Position numbers and translations under genes: made by a program. Shown here piece after piece: positions 53,564 to 62,459 of a stretch of 64,000 nt of DNA. The first letter of the stretch is position 1. Each line of letters opens with the position of its first letter. The notes under the pieces are model-generated. The model did not search any database, was not told the DNA's origin, and worked only from the letters and a program-made list of their open reading frames with translations. Location: the NCBI RefSeq assembly GCF_012985465.1, contig NZ_JAAQWN010000011.1, positions 114,524-178,523 on the forward strand, read 5' to 3'. Origin of the DNA: Pseudomonas sp. WS 5079 (lineage in GTDB: Bacteria; Pseudomonadota; Gammaproteobacteria; Pseudomonadales; Pseudomonadaceae).

Positions 53564-55726
53564 ATGAACCAGTTGCACGGTGTAGCTCCAGGGTTTTCGA
53601 CGTTGTTGGCAGTAGGCCTGATGTCCTCGCTCACCGGCTTGCCCGCCGTCGCGGCGCTGGAACGTGAAGAGTCGGTCACCGAGCTTGAAGCCACGCGGGT
53701 CAGTGCGCCGCTGAACAAGGCCCTGGAAGTCAACGCCGGTGGCTTCGGCGCCAAGGATGCCATGGAGATCCCCCTGGCCATCCAGAGCTACTCCAGCAAG
53801 ACCATCGTCGACAGCTCCGCACGCACCGCCGTGGATGTGCTGAGCCTCGACCCTTCGGTGCTCAGTTCGTCGGGCGGCAGCGGCTTTGACAACTTCCGCC
53901 TGCGCGGCTTTGCCATGGACAACTTCAACACCATCCGCCGCGATGGCCTGACCCTGGCCCCGCACCACGACGTGCCCCTGGAAAACGTCGAGCGCATCGA
54001 CGTGCTCAAGGGCCCGTCGGGTTTCCTCTACGGTTTCAATTCACCGGGCGGCACCATCAACTACATCCTCAAGCGCCCGACCCTGGAGCCGCTGCTCAAT
54101 GTCAGCGTGCAAGGCTCCTCGTTGCTCGGCCGCTACGTGGCGATTGATACCAGCGACTCGTTCAACGATGGCGCCTTTGGTTATCGCCTGAATGCCGGCT
54201 ACGAGAAAAACGGCGACTTCGACCATGCCCGCGACATGGAGCGCAAGTTTATCGGCCTGGCCACCGACTTGCGTCTGAGCGACCGCGCGTTGTTGCAACT
54301 GAATGCCGACTGGTCGCGCAAGTCCACGGTCTCCGACCCGTTGCTGCGTGCCGACCAGAGTGGTCGCGCCAACCCGCTGGACCCGTCCAGCTATGTGCTG
54401 CCGCCCAAGGTCAATCGCCGCGATCTGTTGACCGGCTCCTGGTTCCGCCACCAGACCGAAGGCGCTAACCTCGACGCCAAGTTCGAGTACGAACTGGACG
54501 ACAACTGGACCTCCGTGACCCAGGGCAACTACTCGCGGGTCGAGCGCCACGGCGGCTATAACGACCTGTTCGGGATCAAGCCCAACGGCGATATCGGCTC
54601 GGCCGACTTTTACGTGTCCCGTGGCGAAGTGTTCAGCACCTGGTCGCTGCAGTCGTACCTGGCCGGCAAATTCGCCACCGGCAACATCTATCACGACGTG
54701 TTCTTCGGCACCGGCTACAAGCAGTTCAAGGACGTCAGCCCGTTCTGGGATTCGGTGGACAGCGGCACTCCCGGCATCGGCATCGGTGATGTATCGGTGG
54801 GCAATATCCGCCACCCGGTCAATCCGCCCAAGTGGCATTTCGGCCCGGAACGGCCCACCGATTTTGTGTCTTCCATCAAGGAAACCTCGGTCTTTGCCAG
54901 CGACCTGATTTCCCTCACCGAGCAATTCCAGGTGATGCTCGGCGGGCGTTATATCTGGTACCGCGCGGATCAACTCTCGGCCATCGCACCTTCGCAAAGC
55001 CATAACGTATTCGTGCCCAGCGCTGCGCTGATCTACCGGCCCTGGGACAGCGTGATGACTTACGTCAGCTACTCCAAAGGCTTTGAAAAAGGTGACTACG
55101 CCCCCTATAACGCGACCAACGCCAACCAGCCCACCGACGCCATCGAGTCCCAGCAATACGAGGTGGGCCTGAAGCTGGACCTCAATGATCGCCTGAACCT
55201 GGGCCTGGCGGTGTTCGATATCCGGCGCAAGGCCAGTTACCTGAACACCAGCAACACTTATGTGAGCAACGGTGAATTCCACCACCGTGGCGCCGAGCTG
55301 ACCCTGTCCAATCGCGTCACCGACGCCCTGACCCTCAGCGCCAACGCCGCCTACCTGGCCACGCGCATGGAAGATGTGGATGACGTCACCGTGGACGGCA
55401 AACGCACCGAAAGCGTGCCCAAGTGGAAAGGCGCGGTCGGTGCCTTGTACACCGTGGCCGCTGTGCCCGGCCTGTCGTTGGACAGCACCGTCAGCTACGT
55501 CGGCAGCCGCCCGGTGGATGCGCAGAACAGCGGCTACATCCCCAGCTACACCTTGCTCGACGCCGGTATCAGCTACCGCTCGAAACTGGCGGATACCCCG
55601 GTGATCTACCGCCTGCACGGCAAGAACCTGACCAACAAGTACTACTACGCCAGCGCCTATTACCAGGGCGGGCTGGATGTGGGGCGCGAGCGCGAAGTAT
55701 TCCTGTCGGCCAAGTTCGAGTTCTAG
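53564..55726 (+). CDS. TonB-dependent metallophore receptor (first gene of the cluster)
   Basis: The product is 720 aa. A signal peptide ends near GLPAVAA (residue ~31). There is no STN domain. The plug contains IPLAIQSYSSKTI, the RLRGF and VLKGPSGFLYG box and GGTINYILKRP. The barrel closes with the terminal FEF. AAGGGA lies upstream of the ATG at 53564; the TTG two codons earlier is less likely. It lies downstream of the Fur-like site and is followed after four bases by the decarboxylase, so uptake and biosynthesis genes are one transcript. The ligand is likely the cluster product, complexed with Fe or another metal. Confidence 0.93.
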   Translation: MNQLHGVAPGFSTLLAVGLMSSLTGLPAVAALEREESVTELEATRVSAPLNKALEVNAGGFGAKDAMEIPLAIQSYSSKTIVDSSARTAVDVLSLDPSVLSSSGGSGFDNFRLRGFAMDNFNTIRRDGLTLAPHHDVPLENVERIDVLKGPSGFLYGFNSPGGTINYILKRPTLEPLLNVSVQGSSLLGRYVAIDTSDSFNDGAFGYRLNAGYEKNGDFDHARDMERKFIGLATDLRLSDRALLQLNADWSRKSTVSDPLLRADQSGRANPLDPSSYVLPPKVNRRDLLTGSWFRHQTEGANLDAKFEYELDDNWTSVTQGNYSRVERHGGYNDLFGIKPNGDIGSADFYVSRGEVFSTWSLQSYLAGKFATGNIYHDVFFGTGYKQFKDVSPFWDSVDSGTPGIGIGDVSVGNIRHPVNPPKWHFGPERPTDFVSSIKETSVFASDLISLTEQFQVMLGGRYIWYRADQLSAIAPSQSHNVFVPSAALIYRPWDSVMTYVSYSKGFEKGDYAPYNATNANQPTDAIESQQYEVGLKLDLNDRLNLGLAVFDIRRKASYLNTSNTYVSNGEFHHRGAELTLSNRVTDALTLSANAAYLATRMEDVDDVTVDGKRTESVPKWKGAVGALYTVAAVPGLSLDSTVSYVGSRPVDAQNSGYIPSYTLLDAGISYRSKLADTPVIYRLHGKNLTNKYYYASAYYQGGLDVGREREVFLSAKFEF

Positions 55727-55730
55727 AACC

Positions 55731-57077
55731 ATGACGTATTCCAGCTCATTGCCCGGCCTGCGCCACCTGTGGGTCGAGCGCCTGCTTGAGCGGCACGCGG
55801 GTACCTTGACCGAGTTGGTCGATGGCCTTGGCTCGCCGCTGCACTTGCTGTGCCCGCAGGTATTTCACGCCAATGTCGAAGCCTTCCAGCACAGCTTTAC
55901 CCAGGCCCAGGTGCGCGGCAGCCTGCTGTTTGCCAAAAAGGCCAACAAGGCCAACTGCTTTACCCAGGCCTGCGCGCAATGTGCGATTGGCTTGGATGTG
56001 GCCAGCGTCGGCGAGCTGCAAAAGGCCCTGGCGGGCGGGGTGGCCGGCCGTGAGATCGGCGTGTCCGGGCCGCGTAAAAGCGATCAATTGCTTGGGTTGA
56101 GTTTGAGTCACCAGTGCCTGCTGGCGGTGGATTCGCTGGAGGAGTTGCTGCGTATCCAGCAATTGGCGTTATCCCTGCGCCAACGGGCGCGCCTGTTGTT
56201 GCGCTATTGCCCTGCCAGCCAGCTCCACAGCCGCTTCGGCCTTAATCCACGGGAGTGTGACCAGGCCCTGGTGTTTTGCCGCAAGCATGTGGCGAACCTG
56301 GATCTGCAAGGCTTTTCCTTTCACCTTGGTGGCTACGACACCGCGCAGCGTGCGCACGTCGCCAGCCACTTGGTCGACCTGTGCCAGGCCAGTGAGCTGG
56401 ACGACTGCCGCACGGTCAACCTGGGCGGTGGCTTTGCCGTGCGCTATGTCGACCCGGCGCAGTGGCAGGCGTTTATGGCCGAGGACTGCGCCGAGCGCTA
56501 CCACAGCGACAAGGGCTTCGCCGGCTTCTATCCCTATGGTGCGCCACGCGCCGGCGCCGAGGCCCTTGACGATGTCCTCGCCACGCCCGTGGGCCCCGGC
56601 CTGAGCCTGGCGCAAAAGGTCATCGAACAGGGCGTGCGGCTGATCATCGAACCCGGCCGCGCCTTGCTCGACCAGGCCGGTATCAGCGTGTTCCGCGTGC
56701 AGGGCGTCAAGGACCGCACGGCCTGCGACGGCTATGCCCAGGTCACCGTGCAGGGCAGCAGCTTCAACCTCTCCGAGCAGTGGTTCAACAGCGAATTCTT
56801 GCCCGACCCGCTGCTGGTGCCGGCCTCGCCACGGCCGCGGTCGCCGTTTGTCGCGTGTATTGGCGGGTCCACCTGCCTGGAGTCGGACATGCTGACCTGG
56901 CGCAAAGTCGCCTTCGACTACCCGATCCAGGCGGGTGACTTGCTTATCTACCTCAATACCGCCGGCTATCAGATGGATTCCAACGAGTCGCCGTTTCACG
57001 AAGCGCCATTGCCACACAAAGTGGTGCTGGAGCTGCGTAACCCCTACCTGCGCTGGAAGCTGGACAGCCTGGCTTGA
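55731..57077 (+). CDS. Type III PLP-dependent decarboxylase-like enzyme (Y4yA/SbnH-like)
   Basis: The product is 448 aa with the ornithine/diaminopimelate decarboxylase fold. The PLP lysine lies in LLFAKKANK (Lys70), HLGG and NLGGGF line the barrel, EPGRAL near residue 307 binds the phosphate, and Cys382 in STCLESD is the second-subunit catalytic Cys. In staphyloferrin B synthesis, SbnH of the same fold removes CO2 from a diaminopropionate unit. The Rhizobium Y4yA family is, as I recall, similar. The ATG lies four bases after the receptor stop, and no good ribosome site is present, so translation is coupled. The substrate is unknown. Confidence 0.88.
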   Translation: MTYSSSLPGLRHLWVERLLERHAGTLTELVDGLGSPLHLLCPQVFHANVEAFQHSFTQAQVRGSLLFAKKANKANCFTQACAQCAIGLDVASVGELQKALAGGVAGREIGVSGPRKSDQLLGLSLSHQCLLAVDSLEELLRIQQLALSLRQRARLLLRYCPASQLHSRFGLNPRECDQALVFCRKHVANLDLQGFSFHLGGYDTAQRAHVASHLVDLCQASELDDCRTVNLGGGFAVRYVDPAQWQAFMAEDCAERYHSDKGFAGFYPYGAPRAGAEALDDVLATPVGPGLSLAQKVIEQGVRLIIEPGRALLDQAGISVFRVQGVKDRTACDGYAQVTVQGSSFNLSEQWFNSEFLPDPLLVPASPRPRSPFVACIGGSTCLESDMLTWRKVAFDYPIQAGDLLIYLNTAGYQMDSNESPFHEAPLPHKVVLELRNPYLRWKLDSLA

Positions 57078-57100
57078 GCGCATTCAACAAGGAGCCCCGA

Positions 57101-58105
57101 GTGAACAGTTTGAATAAACCCGCAGCCCCCGCCGACCTATGGGTGCTGCCCCAGGCTGCGCTCGAAGACCTGGGGGTGAGTTACCGTGAAGTGCTGCAGG
57201 TGGTCGAGCAGGCGTACAAGGCCTTGCGCAGCGGCGACTCGCAGAACCCGCTCAAGACCATTGTCGAACCTGCGGACCGCCACTCCATCAGCTACTCGAT
57301 GGTCGGCCGCGATGGCGCCAGCCACACCGTGGGCTTCAAGGTGGTCTACGAGCATGACCCGCAGCGCGCTCGCGACGCCTATCAGTTCCACTCGTTTATC
57401 TTCCTGTGTGATGACCGCACCGGCCGCCCGATTGCCTTGATGGACGTGGTCAAGCTCGGCCCGCTGCGCACCTCGGCCACCTCGGCGCTGATGGCCCGGG
57501 CCGCCTGCCCGGATGCCCGCAGTGCCCTGGTGGTCGGTACCGGCGTGCAGGGCCAGGTGGCGTTGCCCATGTTGCTCGCGGCCATGCCGGACCTGGAGCG
57601 TTTGTATGTCTACGGGCACTACGCCGAGGGCCTGCGCGCGGTGCAGGACACCCTGCGCAAACACTACCCGCTGCGCGAGGTGATCGTGGTCGATGACCTG
57701 CCGGCGGCGGCGGGCGAGGCCGATATCATCCTTGGCGTGGCCGGGCTTTCGGCACGCCAGCAAGTGCAGCGGGCGTGGCTCAAGCCGGGCGCCGTGGCGG
57801 TGCTGGTCGGCTATGGCATCGACGCCGACGTGCTGCACGGCGCCGATTACCTAATCGCCACCGACACCGCGCAGATGCAAGTCACCAGCGCCGACCTGGC
57901 CGCCGCCGACGGCAGCCTGCCCGAGGTAGACGCCGAACTGCCGGACATTCTCCTGGGCCTGGCGCCCGCACGTCGCGATCCAAGCGATGTGGTGTTCGCC
58001 TACAACAGCGGCATGGTGGTGACTGACGTCGCCCTCGGCCGCCTGATGGCCGACCGCGCCCTGGCGCAGAACCGTGGGCAGAGGGTCCAACTATGGTCGG
58101 CCTGA
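57101..58105 (+). CDS. Ornithine cyclodeaminase/SbnB-like NAD-dependent enzyme
   Basis: The product is 334 aa of the OCD/mu-crystallin family. The N-terminal lobe has the substrate-binding pattern YSMVGRDGASHTVGFK; the Rossmann motif VVGTGVQGQ lies near residue 145. SbnB of S. aureus oxidises ACEGA to release L-2,3-diaminopropionate. The start is a GTG at 57101 with AAGGAG six bases upstream; the earlier in-frame TTG lacks such a site. It follows the decarboxylase after 23 bases and overlaps the MATE gene by 13 bases. The pairing with an SbnA-like gene downstream is the main reason to suspect a diaminopropionate-type chemistry. Confidence 0.88.
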   Translation: MNSLNKPAAPADLWVLPQAALEDLGVSYREVLQVVEQAYKALRSGDSQNPLKTIVEPADRHSISYSMVGRDGASHTVGFKVVYEHDPQRARDAYQFHSFIFLCDDRTGRPIALMDVVKLGPLRTSATSALMARAACPDARSALVVGTGVQGQVALPMLLAAMPDLERLYVYGHYAEGLRAVQDTLRKHYPLREVIVVDDLPAAAGEADIILGVAGLSARQQVQRAWLKPGAVAVLVGYGIDADVLHGADYLIATDTAQMQVTSADLAAADGSLPEVDAELPDILLGLAPARRDPSDVVFAYNSGMVVTDVALGRLMADRALAQNRGQRVQLWSA

Positions 58106-59484
58106 CTGCCGCACAACCCGGCGCCTGGCGCGCCGACAGCCGGGCCCTGCTGTTGCTGGCGTTGCCGCTGATCCTGACCAACCTGGCCTACGTGGCCCTG
58201 ACCACCATCGACATCGTGGTGCTCGGCATGCTGGGTGCCAAGGAGCTGGCCGCCGGTGGCCTGGCCATCGCGCTGTTCAACCAGTTGCGCACCACCGGCA
58301 CCGGCCTGGTCACCGGCGTCAGCAACCTGGTGGCCCAGGCCAATGCCCAGGGCGATGAAGCCCGGGTGCGGGCGCTGTTGGTGGCGGGGCTGTTCTGGGC
58401 GACCGTCAGTGGCCTGGTGTTTATGGGGGTGTTGCTGGGGTTGCGCCAGCCGCTGACCTGGCTGGGCCAGGATGCCAGCGTGGTAGCCAATGCCATGGAT
58501 TTCCTGCTGATCATTGCTCCCGGCCTGCTGCCTTGCCTGTGGTTTCAGGCGCTGCGCCACTTTACCGTGGGCCTGAAATTCCCCGGGCCGTTGCTGGCGA
58601 TCACCCTGGTGTCGATCTTCCTCACGGCGGCGCTGAACTACGTGCTGGTGTTCGGCAAGTTCGGCGTCCCGGCCTACGGGCTGGCGGGGGTGGCGATCAC
58701 CAGCGCCGTGGTGTTCCTGCTGTCGTTCCTGATGTTCTTCGCGGTGGTACTGACCCATCGGCGCCTGGCCGGTTACTTCAAGCTTTCGCACCTGAGTTTT
58801 TCGCCGGCGGCGATCAAGGCGGTGTGGAAGCTCGGGCTGCCGATTGCCGGGACCTATGCCAGCGAGGCCGGGTTCTTCAGTGTGCTGACCCTGCTGATCG
58901 GCACCCTGGGCATGGAAGCGCTGGCGGCGCAGACCGTGCTCAACCAGATCATCTACATCGTGTTCATGTTTTCGGCGGGTATCTCCCATGCCGCCTCGAT
59001 CCACATCAGCGACGCCTGCGGCACCGGGCAGTATCAACGCGCGCGGCAGCTGGGGCGCCTGGGTCTGGGGCTGGGGCTGCTAGTCATGCTGCTGTTTGCC
59101 ATTCCCTACGCACTGCTGCCCGAACAGGTGATCGGCCTGTTCATCAGTACCGAACACGCCAACAACCTGGATGCGGTGCGTCTGGCGACCACCGGTTTGT
59201 TGATCGCCATCGTCCTGCAGGTGTTCGACGCCAGCCAGAACATCGGCAACGGCATCCTGCGCGGCATCGGCGATACGGCGGGGCCACTGCGCATTTCCCT
59301 GTTCGGCTACTGGTTGGTGGGGCTGCCCGCTGCCTGGTTACTGGGCATTGTCAGCCCCTACGGGATCTTTGGCGTGTGGGCCGGTTTGGCGATAGGCCTG
59401 GCGGCCACGGCGTTGCTGCTGATTGTTTCGTTTGAACGCCAACTCAACGCGCTGGATCGCGCGGGCGCTATCGCACTGTCATGA
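58093..59484 (+). CDS. MATE-family exporter
   Basis: The product is 463 aa with about 12 transmembrane segments in two MATE halves. The first begins LALPLILTNLAYVALTTIDI, and the second contains LGLPIAGTYASEAGFFSVL. MATE proteins export cationic and small polar compounds with Na or H. It overlaps the preceding enzyme gene and is the only exporter in the cluster, so it likely secretes the product. The stop lies 14 bases before the aminotransferase ATG. Confidence 0.92.
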   Translation: MVGLTAAQPGAWRADSRALLLLALPLILTNLAYVALTTIDIVVLGMLGAKELAAGGLAIALFNQLRTTGTGLVTGVSNLVAQANAQGDEARVRALLVAGLFWATVSGLVFMGVLLGLRQPLTWLGQDASVVANAMDFLLIIAPGLLPCLWFQALRHFTVGLKFPGPLLAITLVSIFLTAALNYVLVFGKFGVPAYGLAGVAITSAVVFLLSFLMFFAVVLTHRRLAGYFKLSHLSFSPAAIKAVWKLGLPIAGTYASEAGFFSVLTLLIGTLGMEALAAQTVLNQIIYIVFMFSAGISHAASIHISDACGTGQYQRARQLGRLGLGLGLLVMLLFAIPYALLPEQVIGLFISTEHANNLDAVRLATTGLLIAIVLQVFDASQNIGNGILRGIGDTAGPLRISLFGYWLVGLPAAWLLGIVSPYGIFGVWAGLAIGLAATALLLIVSFERQLNALDRAGAIALS

Positions 59485-59498
59485 CTAGGAGGTGTTCC

Positions 59499-60620
59499 AT
59501 GCATCAAGACAACCCCGCACAGCGCATCGCGGCGCTGGTGCGGCCCAGTGTGCGGCGCTTGCCCCTGTATGACCCGGGCGCCGACCCACGCCAGATGGGT
59601 ACGCCAATGGTGACGAAGCTGTCCAACTGCGAAAACCCGCTGGGCATGTCGCCGGCTGCCGCGGCCATGCTCGCACGCCAGGGCGGGGCAGGGCTGGAGC
59701 GCTACCCCGACCCCACTGGCCGGGCGTTGCGCCACCTGATCGGCGGGCAGTTGGATGTGGATCCGGCCAGGATCATCCTCGGCAATGGCTCGGAAAATAT
59801 CCTCGAGCTGTTGTGCCTGGCGCTGCTCGATCCCCAGGACCGGGTGGTCACCCAGCAACCCTGCTTCAGCTTGCATGAAAGCCTGCCGTTGATGATGGGC
59901 GCGATGCTGGACAAGGTGCCGCTCAACCCGGATTTCAGCTTCAACCTGCACGCCTGGGCCACGGCCCTCAAGGAACCGGCGAAGCTGTTGATGCTGAGCA
60001 CCCCCTGCAACCCGGTGGGCACCGCACTGTCCAGCGCTGAGCTGACGGCACTGATCGCCGCCGCCCATCCCGACACCTTGTTGGTGATCGACGAGGCGTA
60101 CTTCGAATTCGTCGAGCAGGGCGCCGATGCCCTGGCGATCCTCGGTGCGCAGTCGCGACCGTGGATCGTCCTGCGCACATTCTCCAAGGCGTATGGGCTG
60201 GCGGGGCTGCGGATCGGCTATGGCATTGCCTCGCACCAAAGCCTGATCGATGCGCTGCACCGGGTGCGCACGCCATACAACGTCAATCAACCGGCCCAGG
60301 AGGCCGCCAAGGCCGCCTGGCTCGATCAGGAACACGTGGCGCGCAGTCGAGAATTTGTCGCCATCGAGCGCCAGCGGCTGACCGAAGGGTTGCAGGCGGC
60401 GGGGTTTCGCGTGGCGCCGTCCCAGGCCAATTTCCTGTTTATCGACACCGCCTGCAACGCCCTGGAAGTGGTCGACGAACTGCTCAAGGACGGGATCATC
60501 GTCAAGGCCTGGCGCGAGCCGGGGTACACCGGTTTTATCCGCGTGTCCCTGGGCCTGGCCCAACAAAACCAGGCGTTTCTCGCCAGCCTGCAACGCGCCG
60601 TCGCGGCCCTGGCCGGGTAA
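59499..60620 (+). CDS. HisC-like class I/II aminotransferase
   Basis: The product is 373 aa. It has the fold type I pattern: LSNCENPLGMSP at the start, YPDPTGRALR, STPCNPVGT (Asn-Pro), IDEAYFEF (Asp), and the PLP lysine Lys230 in TFSKAYGLAGLRIGYG. It resembles histidinol-phosphate aminotransferases, but no his genes are near. AGGAGG lies directly before the ATG at 59499. It probably transfers or removes an amino group on a pathway intermediate. A PLP decarboxylation activity, as in CobD-like relatives, is possible but less likely. Confidence 0.88.
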   Translation: MHQDNPAQRIAALVRPSVRRLPLYDPGADPRQMGTPMVTKLSNCENPLGMSPAAAAMLARQGGAGLERYPDPTGRALRHLIGGQLDVDPARIILGNGSENILELLCLALLDPQDRVVTQQPCFSLHESLPLMMGAMLDKVPLNPDFSFNLHAWATALKEPAKLLMLSTPCNPVGTALSSAELTALIAAAHPDTLLVIDEAYFEFVEQGADALAILGAQSRPWIVLRTFSKAYGLAGLRIGYGIASHQSLIDALHRVRTPYNVNQPAQEAAKAAWLDQEHVARSREFVAIERQRLTEGLQAAGFRVAPSQANFLFIDTACNALEVVDELLKDGIIVKAWREPGYTGFIRVSLGLAQQNQAFLASLQRAVAALAG

Positions 60621-60657
60621 GCGCCGAGCCGGTTTTTCATACTGCCCAGAGGTTGTC

Positions 60658-61668
60658 ATGATCAAGAGTTGCCTGTCCGAACTGATCGGCGATACGCCGC
60701 TGCTCAAATTGTGCGTCACCGAAAACGGCAGCTGCGTGCTGCTCAAGCTGGAACAATTCAACCCCACCGGTACCGCCAAGATCCGCATGGCCCGGCAAAT
60801 GCTCGACGAGGCGCAGGCCAGCGGGCAGCTCAAGCCGGGTGGGCGGATTGTCGAGTCGACCTCAGGCAACACCGGGTTGGGCCTGGCGCTGCTGGCCGCC
60901 GAGCGCGGCTATCGCTTCACCGCCGTGGTTGACGAACACGCCAGCCCCGACAAACTGCGGGCGATGCAAGCCTTTGGTGCGCAACTGGTGCGGGTCGGCG
61001 ACCCCGGTAGCGGGCTGGCCACCGCCGACCGCGATGCCACCGCCGAGCGTATCGCCACGGAGCAGGGCGCCTACTGGACCCGCCAGCATCACAACCCGGC
61101 CAATGCCAACGGCTACACGCAACTGGCCGCGGAACTGCGTGCGGTGCTCGGCGCTGAAATCCACTACCTGGTGGGCGCCGTGGGCACCGGCGGCTCACTG
61201 TGCGGCACCGCGCGTGCGTTGAAACGCCATGCCCACGGCCTGCAAGTGATCGGTGTCGAGCCCTGCGGCTCGGTGATCTTCGGCGGCCCCGGGGCGCCGT
61301 ATCACCAGTCCGGCACCGGCACCCCGGAGGGCGCGGAAATCGGTGCCGTGGTCGACTACGAACTGATTGATAAAGGCCTCACCGTCAGTGATGCCCAGGC
61401 CTTTGAAACCGCGCGCTACCTGGCACGGCATTACGGCCTGCTGCTTGGCGGCTCGGCAGGTGGAGTGGTCTACCAGGCCCTGCGCGAGGCGCGGCACGCG
61501 CCGGCCCACAGCGTGATCGTGGCACTGGTGTGCGATGGCGGCGAAAAGTACCTCGACACCGTGTTCAACGACCAATGGATGGCCGACCGGCAACTGCTGG
61601 CGCCGCAGGTGCATCGCGAACTGGGACAGTGGTTGGGCGCGCAGCCCTTGCTCAAGCAGCAGGCCTAG
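60658..61668 (+). CDS. Cysteine-synthase-fold enzyme (SbnA-like)
   Basis: The product is 336 aa of the fold type II PLP family. The PLP lysine is Lys41 in FNPTGTAKIR, STSGNTG follows at residues ~68-74, GTGGSL lies near residue 180, and GGSAGG near residue 265 lies at the end of the domain. It differs from housekeeping CysK by the TAKIR loop and a C-terminal extension. SbnA condenses O-phospho-serine with glutamate to form ACEGA, the substrate of SbnB. It follows the aminotransferase by 37 bases and is likely the first enzyme of the pathway. AGAGG lies upstream of the ATG. Confidence 0.9.
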   Translation: MIKSCLSELIGDTPLLKLCVTENGSCVLLKLEQFNPTGTAKIRMARQMLDEAQASGQLKPGGRIVESTSGNTGLGLALLAAERGYRFTAVVDEHASPDKLRAMQAFGAQLVRVGDPGSGLATADRDATAERIATEQGAYWTRQHHNPANANGYTQLAAELRAVLGAEIHYLVGAVGTGGSLCGTARALKRHAHGLQVIGVEPCGSVIFGGPGAPYHQSGTGTPEGAEIGAVVDYELIDKGLTVSDAQAFETARYLARHYGLLLGGSAGGVVYQALREARHAPAHSVIVALVCDGGEKYLDTVFNDQWMADRQLLAPQVHRELGQWLGAQPLLKQQA

Positions 61669-61678
61669 CGGCTTGCCT

Positions 61679-61709
61679 GGGGCGCCACCCTTCGCTACTG
61701 TGGCGCCCC
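61679..61709. other. Ten-pair inverted repeat between the SbnA-like and GNAT genes
   Basis: GGGGCGCCAC and GTGGCGCCCC form a perfect ten-base stem with an 11-base loop. No T-run follows, so it is not a classical terminator. It may stabilise the cluster mRNA or reduce expression of the GNAT gene. Confidence 0.6.
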
Positions 61710-61727
61710 GCCCGCGTGAGCCCCGCC

Positions 61728-62234
61728 ATGAGTGACACCACTGTCGAACTGATCCAGACCGGCCCTGAACAGGCCGAACTGATCTGCAATCTCTACCAGT
61801 TCTATGCCTATGAATCCTCGGATTGGGAGCAAGAGGACGTCGAACAGGACGGCCGCTTCTACATCCATGAAGAACACCTGTCGCGCTACTGGCAAGACCC
61901 GCAATGGAGCGCCAATCTACTGCTGGTGGATGGTTACATCGCCGGATTCCTGCTGATCGAGCGCAGCGAACTGCCGGGGATCAACGCGCTGGAACTGGCT
62001 GACCTGTTTATCTTGAAACGCTATCGGCGCAAGGGCATAGGCCGAGCACTGGCCACCCAGGTATTGACCAGCGGCGAGGCCGACTGGCTGGTGCGCTTCT
62101 ATGACCAGGACGAGGTGTCCCAGGCGTTCTGGCGCAGCGTACTGGATAACCTGCCGCGCCCGGTGCAGGCCATTGAGCTGGATGACGAGCCGCAACTGCT
62201 GAGCTTTTTGGTGACCCGGGCGATGGTTCACTGA
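61728..62234 (+). CDS. GNAT-family acetyltransferase
   Basis: The product is 168 aa. It begins with the helical N-terminus (QAELICNLYQFYAYESSDW) and has the acetyl-CoA loop in RRKGIGRALATQV near residues ~100-112. GNAT enzymes acetylate amines. It is 59 bases downstream of the SbnA-like gene, behind a stable inverted repeat, and may or may not belong to the cluster. Acetylation of the product or resistance are inferences. No ribosome site better than GTGAG is visible at the ATG. Confidence 0.85.
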   Translation: MSDTTVELIQTGPEQAELICNLYQFYAYESSDWEQEDVEQDGRFYIHEEHLSRYWQDPQWSANLLLVDGYIAGFLLIERSELPGINALELADLFILKRYRRKGIGRALATQVLTSGEADWLVRFYDQDEVSQAFWRSVLDNLPRPVQAIELDDEPQLLSFLVTRAMVH

Positions 62235-62258
62235 CCGTGGCCTTGTGTGTGGGCTTGT

Positions 62259-62353
62259 GTGGGAGCGGGCTTGCTCGCGAAAGCGGTGGGTCAGTCAACA
62301 TCAATGTTTGCTGGGCCGACGTCTTCGCGGCGATCCGACAAGCCCGCTCCCAC
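62259..62353. repeat. REP doublet with GCGATCC-containing arm
   Basis: GTGGGAGCGGGCTTGCTCGCG faces GCCGC-derived GCGATCCGACAAGCCCGCTC. The spacer GTCAGTCAACATCAATGTTT is the same as at 21992-22094. Confidence 0.88.
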
Positions 62354-62459
62354 AGAGGGTCTGTGTTTGTTTGAACTACCGCTGATTTACTTCGGTTGAA
62401 CGCTTGGGCGGCTATGCTGGTCAACTGACCTTCAATGTCGACGCAAAGAGGTGACCGCA

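Noticed and set aside
60620..60657. CCGG...CCGG followed by TTTTT between the aminotransferase and SbnA-like genes
   Set aside because: Four-pair stem with a long loop; too weak for a terminator inside an otherwise compact operon.
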